A model generated the notes under the pieces. That model did no database searches and was not told the DNA's origin. It saw only the letters and a list, made by a program, of their open reading frames with translations. The translations under genes and the position numbers were made by a program. A stretch of 64,000 bases of DNA from Phialophora verrucosa. Taxonomy: Eukaryota; Ascomycota; Eurotiomycetes; Chaetothyriales; Herpotrichiellaceae. The stretch is taken from assembly GCA_002099365.1 (NCBI GenBank), contig MSED01000015.1:2542001-2606000 (forward strand), written 5' to 3'. Below are positions 44,070-55,835 of this stretch, piece by piece; position 1 is the stretch's first letter, and every line of letters starts with the position of its first letter.

Positions 44070-46769
44070 TCATATTAGCCTGTCCCCCAACGGCTTTCTC
44101 TGCACCTGGCTGTCGAGTGTTTGCTCCTCAGTGATCCTCAACGGCGGTGATTGGGCTCTGATATGCCGTTGTCGCCAGTCTCTCGAACCAGACCAGGAAC
44201 TTCTGTTAACGGCGCGGAGGGGCTGAGCCTCTACTGCCATTGGGGGCAGCTCGGGAGAATCCTCAAGATGCGAAGAAGACATTACACCTCGAAGACAGCT
44301 CGTCGGCGCAAACGCTCGAGACATCATCTGAATCTGGTGCGATTGCCACCTGATCTTCTCCTCTTGCTTTCGAAGGATTTCCTCTTGGTCTCGTATTTTG
44401 GAATAGTACGCCTCGAGGTCTTGATTGAGCATCTTCATCAGGTTAATGTCGCCGCTGTTCCATCTTCGTCTTTTCTTGGGCTTCACAGGTCTTTTGCTGG
44501 ACGAGGCCGGATCTGAGCTTGTCGGCGAAAGCTCCCCACTGGGACTATATGGATGGCTGCTGTCACCAGTGGCCGGTCGCTTGTTGTTTCCGCTTGGATG
44601 CGATGTGTGCCGTCCAGGGGTCAAAATCTGCTGCCCTTTGGGGCTGCGTAGAGTTGTTCCGGGCCTAGAGCTCTCCAGCGGGCCCTGTTTGTCGACGATG
44701 ATCTCCTTTAGCTTGGAAGGTTTATGCACTTTACGCGGCGTCTTCCGCTCGGGGCTACTGCCGCCAATACTTGGGGAGGGACTCATTGCGCCAGCTCGAA
44801 AACGCGCTGTAACTGGATCGGAGTCAACGACCACGAAGATATTGCTCTGGCTGAGAATCTGACAAGGAGGCCTCGGCTGATGGCCTGCCGAGCTGGCTGT
44901 TGACACCCGGCGGAGCTGATGGCCGCTTTTCTTGGGTGGACTGTGCGGACGACTTTGAGCCGACTGCACAGATGTACCACTTATACTGGTAGGACGGGAC
45001 TCGGGGACGGCGGGGAATCGATCGAGCTCATCCGAAATCTCGTTGACAGGTGTTGGATGTCTAGCCGTGTCAGCAGGCATTCGCTTGAGCGCGATCTCGC
45101 CGTCCTTTCGGAAACCAGATTTGGCAAGATCGCGAAGTCTCCGCAACCGGACGCTTTCGGCACGGGGGCCTCTGAGTGTGTGACGGGTAAACTCGACAGA
45201 AGTTGCAGAGCTCTCTCCGCGACGCAGCAGGCTTGCATCGTCTGCCGTACTCCTTGACGCATCACTTTGCTGGTCATGAGCTTCTGGTGGCAGTGCAGGT
45301 AAGGGTATGTTGGGCGGAGGGCCGCTGTATCTGTGGACCGCATTGCCAACGGGGTCTTCCATCGGGTTTGATTTCAGAGCTGAACCAATTCTGGGTTGCA
45401 AGGCGCCGTGTACTTGCGCCTCGATACCGGCGAGAGTATCAGTGCTCATTACTGACCGCGCAGAAGGTAAGCGCATCGTCAGGCGCAATTTCTTAGGCTG
45501 CAGAGAAGGCGCGGCGCTCTCCTGGTTCTGGTTGACCTGCTTCTGAGCGTCGGACTCTGCAGAGACATTCTCACTCGTACCCTGCGGGGTTGACTTGGTC
45601 TGATTTTCGTGAAGCATGCTTGTAAGGCTCTCCAGGGCTGCACTCGAGGGCTTCGCAAGAGGCCCCGTGTGTTGCAAAATGACAGAGGAACGGACGGGTC
45701 CAGCATTGACACTTTCATTGCCGCCATTGGTGTCTTCCTGCAAGTGCGTATGTGAATGTCGAACCTGTAACGATGCTCGCTTCTGTGTGCCCCCTTGGGT
45801 CAAGTCCCAGCCGCTGGAAGGAAGGCTCCTTCTCGATGTTAATCGTCCGGCCACCGCACCTGAGCCAGAGGCAACTGGCAGCAACCAGTCACTGTTGGAG
45901 CCCAAGCTTCTCAGCATCTCCCTACATTCATCTGAAAACGCCCTGTCTTTCAAGGGATCATGAAGCGAGGGAATGAGTGAGACGGCCAGGGTGCTTCGAG
46001 CGCCTTCGTTCTGCCGGTTGCTCCGCCCCTGAAGAACTGATGGGGACCTCCGACGAGCTAGATTCGATGTGAACCGCTTGGTGGCGGTGCCATAACGTTG
46101 CGTGGCCTGGTTCACGTTCTCCGTGCGGACTCCCGAGGGCAGCGAAACGATGGCTGCCGATCCACGGCTTGCGTCTCGCCTTCTTGCGACTGTCGCTTTC
46201 CTGCTCTTAGAGCGTTTGCGCCGCCACACTTTCGTACCCGCGCGAGGGAGTCGCATAACAGTTGGTTTCACTAAGCGCCAACACTCGGCGGTGGGATTCC
46301 AGCCCGCGCTGCCGTATTGAGAGTCTGAAGTACTTGCCGTGATGGTCCTGTCGTTGTTCGGTCGCTTGAGCTCACCGACGGGGGTGGCGCGCTCAAGGAG
46401 ACCCTGTTTCGGGAGAGCGCGTTGCTGCTCAAAGGAGATCTCGCGCTTAGAGAGTTGCTGGTCTTTAACATCATCCGGTGCTGGATTGTTGTCCAATAAT
46501 GAGTCTCTGGGACGAAGGGGGTTTGGCGGAGGTGTCGGTGGTTCTACCCAGCCGTGCATTCTTGCCCACCTTCTCGACTGGCGAAATTGCGGAATGCGCG
46601 CGCGTTGGATTGACGGATTCCTTGGTGCGTCGGATTGTAAAACGACGCCATTTGGAAGGGGCACGCTTCGCCCACCCCCCGTCTCAACCGTGATGTTTGG
46701 AAACCCTGCAACGCACTTGTCGAAGTGACCAACAGACGTAGGCGTAGTTACGATACCGTGGGCCATCAT
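44070..46769 (-). CDS. Large Ser/Pro-rich protein of unknown function with C-terminal coiled coil
   Basis: Single open frame of 899 residues starting at the double ATG (MMAHGIVTTPTSVGHFDKCV). I do not recognise the family. Most of the sequence is predicted disorder, rich in Ser, Arg, Pro and Gln. A very basic stretch TKVWRRKRSKSRKATVARRR (about 180-200) could be a nuclear localisation signal. Near the C-terminus KKRRRWNSGDINLMKMLNQD is followed by a helix with heptads (LEAYYSKIRDQEEILRKQEE), probably a coiled coil. The long uninterrupted frame with even codon use supports a real gene. Nuclear or cytoskeletal scaffold roles are possible but unproven. An upstream exon cannot be excluded. Confidence 0.7.
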   Translation of the reverse strand: MMAHGIVTTPTSVGHFDKCVAGFPNITVETGGGRSVPLPNGVVLQSDAPRNPSIQRARIPQFRQSRRWARMHGWVEPPTPPPNPLRPRDSLLDNNPAPDDVKDQQLSKREISFEQQRALPKQGLLERATPVGELKRPNNDRTITASTSDSQYGSAGWNPTAECWRLVKPTVMRLPRAGTKVWRRKRSKSRKATVARRRDASRGSAAIVSLPSGVRTENVNQATQRYGTATKRFTSNLARRRSPSVLQGRSNRQNEGARSTLAVSLIPSLHDPLKDRAFSDECREMLRSLGSNSDWLLPVASGSGAVAGRLTSRRSLPSSGWDLTQGGTQKRASLQVRHSHTHLQEDTNGGNESVNAGPVRSSVILQHTGPLAKPSSAALESLTSMLHENQTKSTPQGTSENVSAESDAQKQVNQNQESAAPSLQPKKLRLTMRLPSARSVMSTDTLAGIEAQVHGALQPRIGSALKSNPMEDPVGNAVHRYSGPPPNIPLPALPPEAHDQQSDASRSTADDASLLRRGESSATSVEFTRHTLRGPRAESVRLRRLRDLAKSGFRKDGEIALKRMPADTARHPTPVNEISDELDRFPAVPESRPTSISGTSVQSAQSRPHSPPKKSGHQLRRVSTASSAGHQPRPPCQILSQSNIFVVVDSDPVTARFRAGAMSPSPSIGGSSPERKTPRKVHKPSKLKEIIVDKQGPLESSRPGTTLRSPKGQQILTPGRHTSHPSGNNKRPATGDSSHPYSPSGELSPTSSDPASSSKRPVKPKKRRRWNSGDINLMKMLNQDLEAYYSKIRDQEEILRKQEEKIRWQSHQIQMMSRAFAPTSCLRGVMSSSHLEDSPELPPMAVEAQPLRAVNRSSWSGSRDWRQRHIRAQSPPLRITEEQTLDSQVQRKPLGDRLI

Positions 46770-49700
46770 CGTGATCCGGAGTTTGTGATTCGCATGGGGT
46801 CGTAATGGGCAAGCTGATCAGCCTCGTGGCAGGCCGACTCACGCATCAAGCTGTCGAGCGTACATGCAAGACCCTGATCTTCGTGGAACGTGATACAGCA
46901 GAAATTGAACGAAGGAGCACAGTTGTGAAAGAACTGAACCGACGATCGCTGCGCCAGTGCAGAAGAGTCAGTGCGCTCCGGCCGGGGGTTGGAGGGGGAA
47001 CATTCCTGACTTATGCCATCCGAGACGTCGCGTCCGCATGTTGTCAAGGAAGCATCCTGGTGTGGACTGTTCATCTTTTGCCGGACGGATCTCTCGAACT
47101 ACGTCCTCAAGCATAATGGAGGGTACTCGGAAAGCCGAATGCAAGCAAGGGCTGCACATGATGCATGGGGCGAAACTTGACAATTGGCCAGTGGGGACCT
47201 TTTGACAGATGGTGGCGGAATGAATTGGGTGTGCACCCACCAAGCAGAGTATATGATATGTCCTAGCAATGCAGTTTCTGGGAGTCGGGGACCACAGTTG
47301 TAAACTCTGTGGTAGCTGTAAAGAGATGTGTCGCCAGAAGCGGTGGTGAGAGGCTGTTCGGCGTCTGGGGAAGAGGTTCACACACCAGCGCCTGACGCAA
47401 GGAACTAAGCTGCGCCGGACTTTGGGGAGCTGCTTTCTTTGCGTCTTTACGAGGAACTCATTGCTGCTCAACCAGTGACCACCTGCGGATCGTCGGCACA
47501 CAGGTCTTCCCTGCTAGAATCGACCCATAACACGAGATTCCCAGATTGTCTCTCGCCAGGGACTATGAGATGGCTTGCATTGCCGAGGAACGATGTGGGC
47601 GCGATTTCCGAAACTGGCCACCCCCAACAGTGGGTTGGGTGACCTGTCACAAACCTTCGCTGGCGGTCTACATCTATGACGGATCGCTCAGATAAGCGAA
47701 TGACCGCATTGAAGCGAAATGAACGCATGGAAGGAGGGGTCTCTTACGAAGAACATTTTCACTGCGCTCTCACTGCCGGATGAGAGGGGAGTCGGCCCTC
47801 GCGAATGTGGGCGCGCTCTCTCCTGAGTTGCTGTGGAAAAAGTGAGAAACAAGGGAGGAAGAAGTGCAGTACACAGGTAGCGTCGCGACCACTTGCGGTG
47901 GAGGCGACTTCACTATACCAGCCCACAGCTTGCGCCGCCTGGTGTTTCCTCCACATCGTCGCTGTCACTGACATTTCGGTGTCTCGGAGTGCAACCAATG
48001 GCCTCATAATTACGCACTATGGCTCGGGAATCTAACCGATATCCTTCCCGCCCAGCTCCCTGTCTATCCACCTTCTGACGTGAGGGACCTGACTGGGAGA
48101 CTTTGACACCTGCCAGTTCACCCAGAATATCCGGCCACGAAGCAGGTCTTGCCGGGAACCCAACCTCTCCGATCAGATGCCCGATCCTCGGATCACTTCA
48201 ATGCTCTGATGTGTGCCCTCTTCAGATCGCAGACCGAGGATCCAAAGCTCTCTCAAGTGTATGACTTTGAGTCCATATGAACTTCAAACGTGCAACAACA
48301 ACGCCGAGTAGTTCTTGATTCTTGTAGATCCATGGTTGTCCCGAGTTGATCCATGCCATGTGGCCGCTGATCCCGGATACACGCGAGGTTGAAGACCAGC
48401 GCGTGGATGACAATCGCCTAAGAGTCAGTGTCTCCAGACATTTCATTCAGCTTTGAAAAAGCCCGTGGGTGATAGGGATAGCAGACCCTGACCGCATATC
48501 TCGCGTGTTTGACGACGCCGATCGTTGACCGCTGATCGCGCAGGGGTTCCAGGCGGCCGAGTTGGCTGGTCTCTTGAAACGCATGTAATAAGCGTCTACT
48601 CCGCACTCAGAGCTTTCAGATCGGACTGACCTGCAACCTGAAACGCTTTTGGCAACAAGGACTTAGTTATGTACTTACTCTTGTCTTCTTGTCGACTGTG
48701 TAGTTTCAAAATGGTGGTGCTGGAGACCGCTCCTTGACATGGAAACGTCTCTTCATCTAGATGTCTCTTCCGTCTCACTTGGCCGACTACCCAGTTATCG
48801 GCCGTTTATGCTGATATTGCTGCTGACGCCGGTGTTTGTGCTCTGCCCGTGCTCATTGTCCTTGAATGGTAGTCCTGACCTCTGAGCTGGTTGTCGTGGC
48901 ATTGCTTCACGTTCCCGCAAGTTGGGAGGGGACTGTGTATTGGTTATCGTGGCTCAAACAGGGACAGAGTGCGAGAAGGAGAAATTTTGTTTTCACACAG
49001 GCCGCCTCCCGAGCGGAATCTAACGAGTTATGGAACGCGCCGTACCTATGTAGGAGTACTCCGTACGGGGTAGTTACTCACGAAAGTGTACGAGTACTCG
49101 TACAAGTACGCCACAGGTAAAAGGGTCCTTGACCACCCGAGATCATCCACCCGGGATCACCCAGCCAAGCTTCATCCCACGCCAGCTGTCGCCCACTAGA
49201 TGTCGCCCACAGTCCGCAGCACTGTCACACTGTGTAACTAGGTGTCGCCCGCTCGAAAAGGTTCCTTACCTCAGCAAGGCTGTTTGGTTTCTGGCACATA
49301 CCTGCCGTCCACTCGTCCTACGGACAAAGGTGCGTATTATTGGGCGCCGCCTATACCAAGTTCCGTATTTACTCATGCAGGTGCAGGGGCAAGGGGCGGG
49401 TGCAGGCGGGTGCAGTAAGGCCAAGTTACACAAAGCATGCACCCAAATCGGACGGCCACTGACGGCGCACTAATTGCTGCAAGGGCTGGCGACGCGTCAC
49501 AGTAAGTAAACCCCCTCCGGCCTCCGGGGGCGAAAAAGCTCTATCAGCATCACCGCGCCCTCGGGGGCAGATTCCACACTTGTGCCAGGGATAGTCCAAC
49601 TGTACTTGATTAACATGTGCTTCAACATACTAGTACGAGTAAGCGAAACAAATCAAGACATCGCTTCTGCAAGCTCTTAGATCAATCTCTTTCTCGACTT

Positions 49701-51973
49701 GGACTAGGACAAAGGGGCAATGACTCAGGGATTGCTCAGCCGTGGACAACTGCGAGCCGATTCACGAACGCGATCGTTAATCATGAATGCGCAGTAATTA
49801 CACAATAATGACAATGATCATGCATGGTACAAGATACGTACCCGCGAAACGTAGGCATCCTTGGACCTCCTTACCTCACATGCATCCCGCCATGCCAGCC
49901 ACACCCGCCTATTCTTGCCTGCGCGCAGAATCAGACGGTTCAATATTGCATTCAATGGGAGGCGGCCGTATGTATGACGTCGATGTCCATGTGCGATATT
50001 GATGTCGGTGATGACTATCTGACACCCTACAGCCTGCTTTTATGGCACAGTTCATGCGTCCCGTAGGGAAAGTTCTTGAGCGGAGGAAACGAGATCTTTA
50101 ATCTCGCTTTCTGGTTTCGGCACGCACAATTCCAATGTGCGTCTTCAACCAACCCTGCACGCTCGACTCTACGCAAAACATGTTTTGCCGATGTCATAAA
50201 GTATCGACGCTCATCATTCATATTCCGAGCCCGTTGTACTTGTCTTGACCAGTGTAGCCTGACTGGCAATCATTGGGAAGGTGAACTCTTCTGGACAGCG
50301 ATGGAATTTCGCGTAGAGCCCGCCGATCGGTTTTTTTAAAGTCTGGAGCATGAAAGGTGTTACCCTGAGATCCAAGTTAGTTCTCCTTGTGCAGTCTATT
50401 CAGCGTGCCGCATTCATGCTCAGCCCAGCTCTTGCCCGAAGATTAATCACCTAGAGATCCGGCCCAGCGCTGCGACAGGGCAAGATGCCTGGGATGAAGA
50501 TCCCACGCCTCATGCAGAGAGGGAGATGGAATAGAATGATACGTAGATGTACTCGGTAAAGCTAACGTCTCAGCTAGGGCGGGACGTTCCTATTCTGAAA
50601 GGGCAGCATGCTCGGATTTTCAAAGCTGCGGCATCCTGCGGCGTATTTTCTCTGATCCTGTCGCGATCTTTCGTAAAGGCGGGTGGTTTTTATGAGCCCG
50701 TCCCCCCAGCCTGGTGACAAATAACTTGCAAGAATCAGCCTCGTCGCTGTGGGTAGGTGCTGTAGTAATGTTGTTGGTCGGGCAAACGAGCTGGCTTCGG
50801 CCGTGCATTTGAGGATCACAACCACGGCTAACAATATGTAAGTCGCGCGTGGAACTTAGATACCATACAGCATGCATGCAACGCATGGCCGGCTAGACCT
50901 GCTCGAAAATGGCCCCGAAGCATTCGCCTGTCCGGAGGTGCTCGTACACAGGAGTGGCTCCTGCCAGACATGGCTTAGCCTGGGTACGGATGGCAAATAC
51001 CCCAGTACTGTACAAGTAAGTAGGCATCATGGGCGGCCGAGTCGAGCCAATGCAGCAGTTTGCCAAGGAGGGCTGCGACGCTGCTACTCGAACAGGAGAT
51101 GGGTGCCTCGAAGCTCGTATCGAAAACACAAGCGGTGACACTGTGGGGAGGAACTTCGTCACAAGCCGGGTATCGCCATTGCTGAGTTTATCTCTCAGCA
51201 ACAGCTTGTGAAATTCCATAGGTGTCTGAGAGAGGCCTTAACTGGCATTGGGGGGCTGAGAAGGTGTTCAATTGTGGTGGTAGCAGGCGTCACAGCCATA
51301 GCCTGGCCTAATTTGTCAGAAGCTTGAATCACTGGCGTTCTGCCGACAAGCAGCAAATGAAAAGTCAACTACTATTACAGTATGCTACGGAACTGGTGGT
51401 GAAATGTCCACTCTGTCAGTCCGCACAAAGCCGTCTCGACGTTATTTGAGAGACGCTGAAGCACCGCCCCCGAAGTCGCCGAGGCCCGCGCTTTTCCTGA
51501 TGAGACGACAAGCATCAGCCTTTCAGGGTCCTTGTACGGACCCAACTTCTTGCTCGTCTTCAAGTCATTTCAGTCCTGCGCTTCAAGCTTGCCGTGACTA
51601 ACCCGTCGGTGGAAGGTGCCACCACGGCTTATACATCGGAAACCCCGTGCACTTCGAGACTCCAAGCGTTGGGCTCTGGACCCTCCGCAAGCCTTGCATC
51701 GAGTATGGACGACCGTGACCTGGTAGGAACTACAGCTGCCCATAGCGGCTGAAACCCATTCCCCCGAATCCGCGAATGATTGCCTTTGCATGCCGGTGTG
51801 CATACTAGCCAGTCTGAGTGCCCCTGAACAGACTACGAACTTTGCCCAGGACAGTGACAAAATGCGGCACAGGCTATCTCGGTCTTTGACTCATCGGGCT
51901 TCAATATAAACCGTACTCCTCCCATTTGAGGCAGCAATGGACGACGTGCAGACAATCCAATTTCTTCGACAAC
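46770..51973. other. 5.2 kb gene-free stretch
   Basis: No frame here shows a domain or a convincing splice pattern. Features seen: a GTAC/GAGTACTC-rich palindromic patch at about 49047-49112, a C5/G5 inverted repeat at 49511-49530, and otherwise mixed-composition DNA. It is not AT-rich, so there is no RIP signature. The first part is the promoter side of the 899-residue gene and the last part that of the Zn2Cys6 gene. Confidence 0.45.
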
Positions 51974-53737
51974 ATGGTTGGTGTTCCTGGACGAAGCAAA
52001 GGCTGTCATACATGTCTGAAAAGGAGGGTCAAGTGCGGTACGTGCTGCACATCACGTCTGAAGGTGCTCGTGAACCAATGGCTGATAATCCGTGGCGCCC
52101 CAGATGAGACTCGTCCAGCCTGTAAGCGATGCGAGAAAGCCGGATACGCGTGCGCTGGGTATGAACGAAAACTTGAGATGCGTTTTCATACGTTCGCCGA
52201 CCAAATGGAGGCAGGCCCGGCGAAGACGAGCAAAGAGCCTCCTTTGTCAAGCGACAGCGTCCCGGAAAGGCTTGTGCTCCGGTCAAATGACTCGCAGCAG
52301 AGCTCGAACCCCTTATCCCGAGAGTTGAGCTTCGTAGCCTTCCGGGAGAACATCCAGTTTTCCTACTTGTTCGACAACTTTGTGTGGAGCAGTTATGGTT
52401 CCCCGTGGCTACAGATGTCGGCCGAAGGCAAGCTGGATGCTCTGTCTTTGGAGGCTTGTCGAGCGTTTTCTCTCAGCATTTTTGGACGGCACCACCATCA
52501 GGCCGCGATAGAAGTTAGCGGCGCCGTGCATTATGACAAGACAGTTCGTGCCCTGTCCTCGCGCCTGTCCAACGTGGGGGTCCCCGGTAGCGAGTCCCTG
52601 ATCGTACCTATCATGATCCTCCTGATGCATGCCGTAAGTTAGCCCCAAATCTGCACCGGGGCTTGGGTATTCCCGCAGGCTTACAAACTCACAGTCGAGC
52701 ACTCCCGATCCTCAGGCGGCCGCGTTCCATATACAGGGACTGCTAAAGCTGATTCAAATATGCGGCCCTGAGAGATTCGCGAATGAACCTCTGAGACAGG
52801 CATTTGAATCGTGCCGAGCTACTCTGGTGAGTATTTCAGACCGTGTCGCTCCGATGCTCTGCTGATTTGACTTCTAAATGCATAGATCACCATCTCTTTG
52901 ATCACGAAGACGAGGTCATTCCTGGAACAAGCAGAATGGCTTAACGAACCGTGGGCGGTCTGCGGCGAAATGAACAAAAACGCGCAGAACCGCCTCGTTG
53001 ACATCATGGTGCACATTCCGGGATTTCTTCAGGATCAAGCACAGCTCGAGCAGGCCCCCTCGGAGCACTTTCGACTCGACCTGATCCAGCGCATCGAATA
53101 TCAGATCGCAAAGGCCCACAACTGGCGGTGGCAGTGGGAAGAGACGAACCCTGATGTTGCGTGGGAGGTGGATCCAGAATTTCTCCCATCGGAACAGATG
53201 CTCACCCAGGATCGCCCCATCCGGAAGGTTCTGCTCTTCTCCTCCTTCAGCAAAGCGACAGAGCTCTCCTTGTACAATGCCATCCTGCTGTTCTTGTTGG
53301 GATTATTGTGGACCCTGAAGCCTCCTGCCGCCAACTCTCCTGAGCCCCTTCGTCTCACGCAGTCCTCGCTTTATCTACCCGGTGACATAGATTCATTGGT
53401 AGAGCCGGCCGTCGAGATCTGCCGGGCTTTCGAGTATCAGCTTCTGAATGTGGGGAAGAGCCACGACTCAGCATTGTTTTGGCTGTTCCCGCTGGGAATG
53501 GCAAGCAGAGCGTTGGAAGATCACATCGAATACCTGGCGTGGATAAAGTCTATGCTTGATGCATCTCAGATAACCAGAGGATACGGGACTGGCGGCAACA
53601 CCTATGGCTTCGGCTTCTACAAGCTGCCCAAAGTGAGAAGGAGGTCCCCGGAGCGTCCGATGATACAACCACAATACGACTCTGATTCGGTCAAACAACT
53701 CTCAGACGGCTCGTCATCACCTGGAGAGTTTCTGTGA
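51974..53737 (+). CDS. Zn2Cys6 transcription factor with fungal-specific C-terminal domain
   Basis: Four exons (51974-52037, 52104-52633, 52716-52826, 52886-53737) give about 518 residues. The first intron (66 bp) splits the zinc cluster. Splicing joins SKGCHTCLKRRVKC to DETRPACKRCEKAGYACAGY, giving the six cysteines C-x2-C-x6-C-x8-C-x2-C-x6-C. Because this intron is a multiple of three with no stop, an unspliced reading stays open but breaks the cluster spacing, so the spliced form is right. The rest is a helical fungal transcription-factor domain (for example FVAFRENIQFSYLFDNFVW, IPIMILLMHA-AAFHIQGLLKLI). Such proteins bind CGG-type sites as dimers or monomers. The target genes are unknown, and the nearest neighbour (CPA1) is convergent. 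Confidence 0.9.
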
Positions 53738-54073
53738 AAACCGTCGAACATGTGTTTTTGATACAACAGGATAGGTTTATCGCATAGGCTGATCATCACC
53801 TGAGGGAAGTTGGGAAGCATCGGGAAGGAGGTTGAGCAGGCTTACCTCGGAGTTTGGTCAAGGACATGGCAGTAGCAGCACGCTGTCAAGTGATGCAGGC
53901 ACGATTAAAGACTCTGATGTAGCAGCAGCGAAGACGTCTGGCGCACGCAATACTCATATGGTTCTTTCGTCACTTAATCAAAAGGGCACCTCAAGCTTGA
54001 AATCCACTTGGTCAAAAGACAACCATGATTCTCCACCTTGCGCCCACTCCATACGTAATCTTCAATTTGGTCA
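53738..54073. other. Convergent spacer
   Basis: 336 bp between the Zn2Cys6 gene and CPA1, which converge. Only 3' ends are expected. Confidence 0.5.
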
Positions 54074-55558
54074 TCATGCGGCGCCAGCTGCGTACACCCG
54101 CTCGGGTTCCTGCGTGGTCGATGCCATCATGTTGCGGATACCCTGAGTCAAGTCGACGCCGACTCTCTCCTTTGACAAGAGATCCACCAAAAGCGGGCTC
54201 GGCTTGCTGTCCCTGTAAGGCTGGGATGCTGCCTGACCTTCCTTATATTTATGAACGTTTTCCAAGTACATGTCGAAGAGATAAGACGAGTCAAGAGGGC
54301 CACCTTTGGCTTCCGGATGGAATTGCGTAGAGAAGATGGGACGAGACTCATGGATCAGACCTATGTCAAATGTCAGCATCGGCAACGCCAAAAAATACCA
54401 GGACTACCGACCTTCATTGGAGTTGTCGTTCAGGTTAAGGAAGTAGGGCTTCCAACCTTTGGGCAACGTCGAGGCATCAACAGCGTAACCGTGATTCTGA
54501 CTGGTTATGTGGCATTTTCCGGTGGTCAAGTCCAAAGCCGGAATGTTGTGTGCTCTGTTACCATACTTCAACTTAATGGTCCTGGCTCCAGTGGCAAGTG
54601 CGAGAAGTTGATGACCGAGGCAAATTCCAAAGATGGGAATCTGCGAAGTCTCCATCAGTTTTCGAAGGTTGTACACGGTGTCTTGGCAATGGGTCGGATC
54701 GCCAGGCCCGTTGGAAATGAATACACCATCGAAGTGGTGTGCAACCTTGTGTATCGGGTAGTCGAATGGGAAGCAGGTGACACTGGCACCCCGATTGACG
54801 AGGCTTCGCAGGATGTTCTCCTTGACGCCGCAGTCGATAACGGCGACATGAGCAGTCGGTGAAGCAGCGCTGACATGGAAGGGTGCTTTTGTGCTGACCT
54901 TCCGGACCAAATTGATCTGCTCGGGGTCGATGAAGTCCTCATCCTGATCTTGATCGTACTCGTCTCCAATGGTGATTCTAGCGAGACTAGAGCCTTGCTC
55001 TCGCAGGTAAGTGACAATAGCCCTGGTGTCGACACCGGTGACGGCTGGAACACCTTCCCTCGCACACCACTCACTCAAGCTTTCCACAGCAGTCCAATGG
55101 GAGTATCTCTCTGCAACATCAGCTACCACCACTCCTACGGCCTGGATGTTTGGACTCTCGAAGTATTTGAGCAGACCGTGCTCATCTCGCACGCCCGAAG
55201 GGACACCGTAGTTGCCAATAAGAGGTTGGGTGAAGACCAAGATCTGGCCACGATATGAGGGGTCGGTGAGTGACTCAGGGTAGCCCACGAGAGAGGTGGT
55301 GAACACGGCCTCTCCTGAGACGTTGCTTCGAGCACCGAAGGAGGTTCCGTGGAAGATGGGACCATTTCGAATGGTGAAGGTCGCCCGGTCGTGCGAAACG
55401 GGCGTGCTCTTGGCCTTCTTGTGGACGGGCAGCTCTTGCTGTCGAGGAGTGTTGTTCGACACTGTAGCCAGAGACCGAGCTCGGAGGGAAGGGGTGCCTA
55501 CAAAGGCATTGGCCGCCTTGGGCACCAAGCTGCTCTGTTTCAAAGTCCTGAAAAACAT
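54074..55558 (-). CDS. CPA1: Arginine-specific carbamoyl-phosphate synthase small subunit, mitochondrial
   Basis: Two exons on the minus strand, 55558-54412 and 54360-54074 (51 bp intron, donor GTCGGT), give 477 residues. The subunit splits glutamine and passes ammonia to the large subunit, which makes carbamoyl phosphate for citrulline in mitochondria. The N-terminus (MFFRTLKQSSLVPKAANAF, then RARSLATVSN) is a mitochondrial presequence. Signatures of the small-subunit N-domain are GEAVFTTSLVGYPESLTDPS and GVDTRAIVTYLRE. The glutaminase domain has FISNGPGDP, the nucleophile Cys in FGICLGHQLLAL and the His-Glu pair in STQFHPEAKGG, the latter after the intron (NEG-LIHESRP). The ATG at 55558 is 40 bases after the stop of an attenuator uORF. 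Translation should therefore fall when arginine is high. N. crassa arg-2 is the classic relative. Confidence 0.96.
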
Positions 55559-55598
55559 ATTGCACAATTATGACTGTTGCTCTTGTTCCTCCTGACCG

Positions 55599-55835
55599 CT
55601 AGTTGGCTTGGGCCTTCCACAAATGATCTATTACGGGGGTTAGAATCATGGAAATGGGAGAGGAAGGGCCGGTAAGTACCACTAATGTAATCCTATAGAA
55701 CTCGCATGTTAGCACAGGTACCGGTGACGTTGATTTTCGCGGTGACACAATAGGATGAGGTGCTTATCAGTAGGTCGGCGGGACGTGGGAGGCACGACTT
55801 ACTTGAGAGGTGAAGATGCTTGGGAAGAAGCACAT
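55599..55835 (-). CDS. Arginine attenuator peptide (AAP) uORF, three spliced exons
   Basis: The 24-residue uORF in the CPA1 leader is split over exons 55835-55803 (33 nt), 55692-55680 (13 nt) and 55627-55599 (29 nt). The introns of 110 and 52 bp have GT-AG borders. Together they make exactly 25 codons including TAG. The peptide runs MCFFP, then SIFTSQDYISDHLWKA, then QAN. It matches the fungal AAP core SQDYLSDHLW, with Asp at position 12, the residue known to be needed in Neurospora. In that system the nascent peptide stalls the terminating ribosome when arginine is abundant, and lowers initiation at the main frame. The final codons (QAN) differ from the Neurospora LNA ending. No single unspliced reading gives this peptide, which supports the splicing model. 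Confidence 0.92.

Noticed and set aside
52038..52103. Zn2Cys6 gene read without its first intron
   Set aside because: The 66 bp intron stays open in frame but inserts 22 residues into the cysteine cluster. Removing it gives canonical spacing and GT-AG borders.
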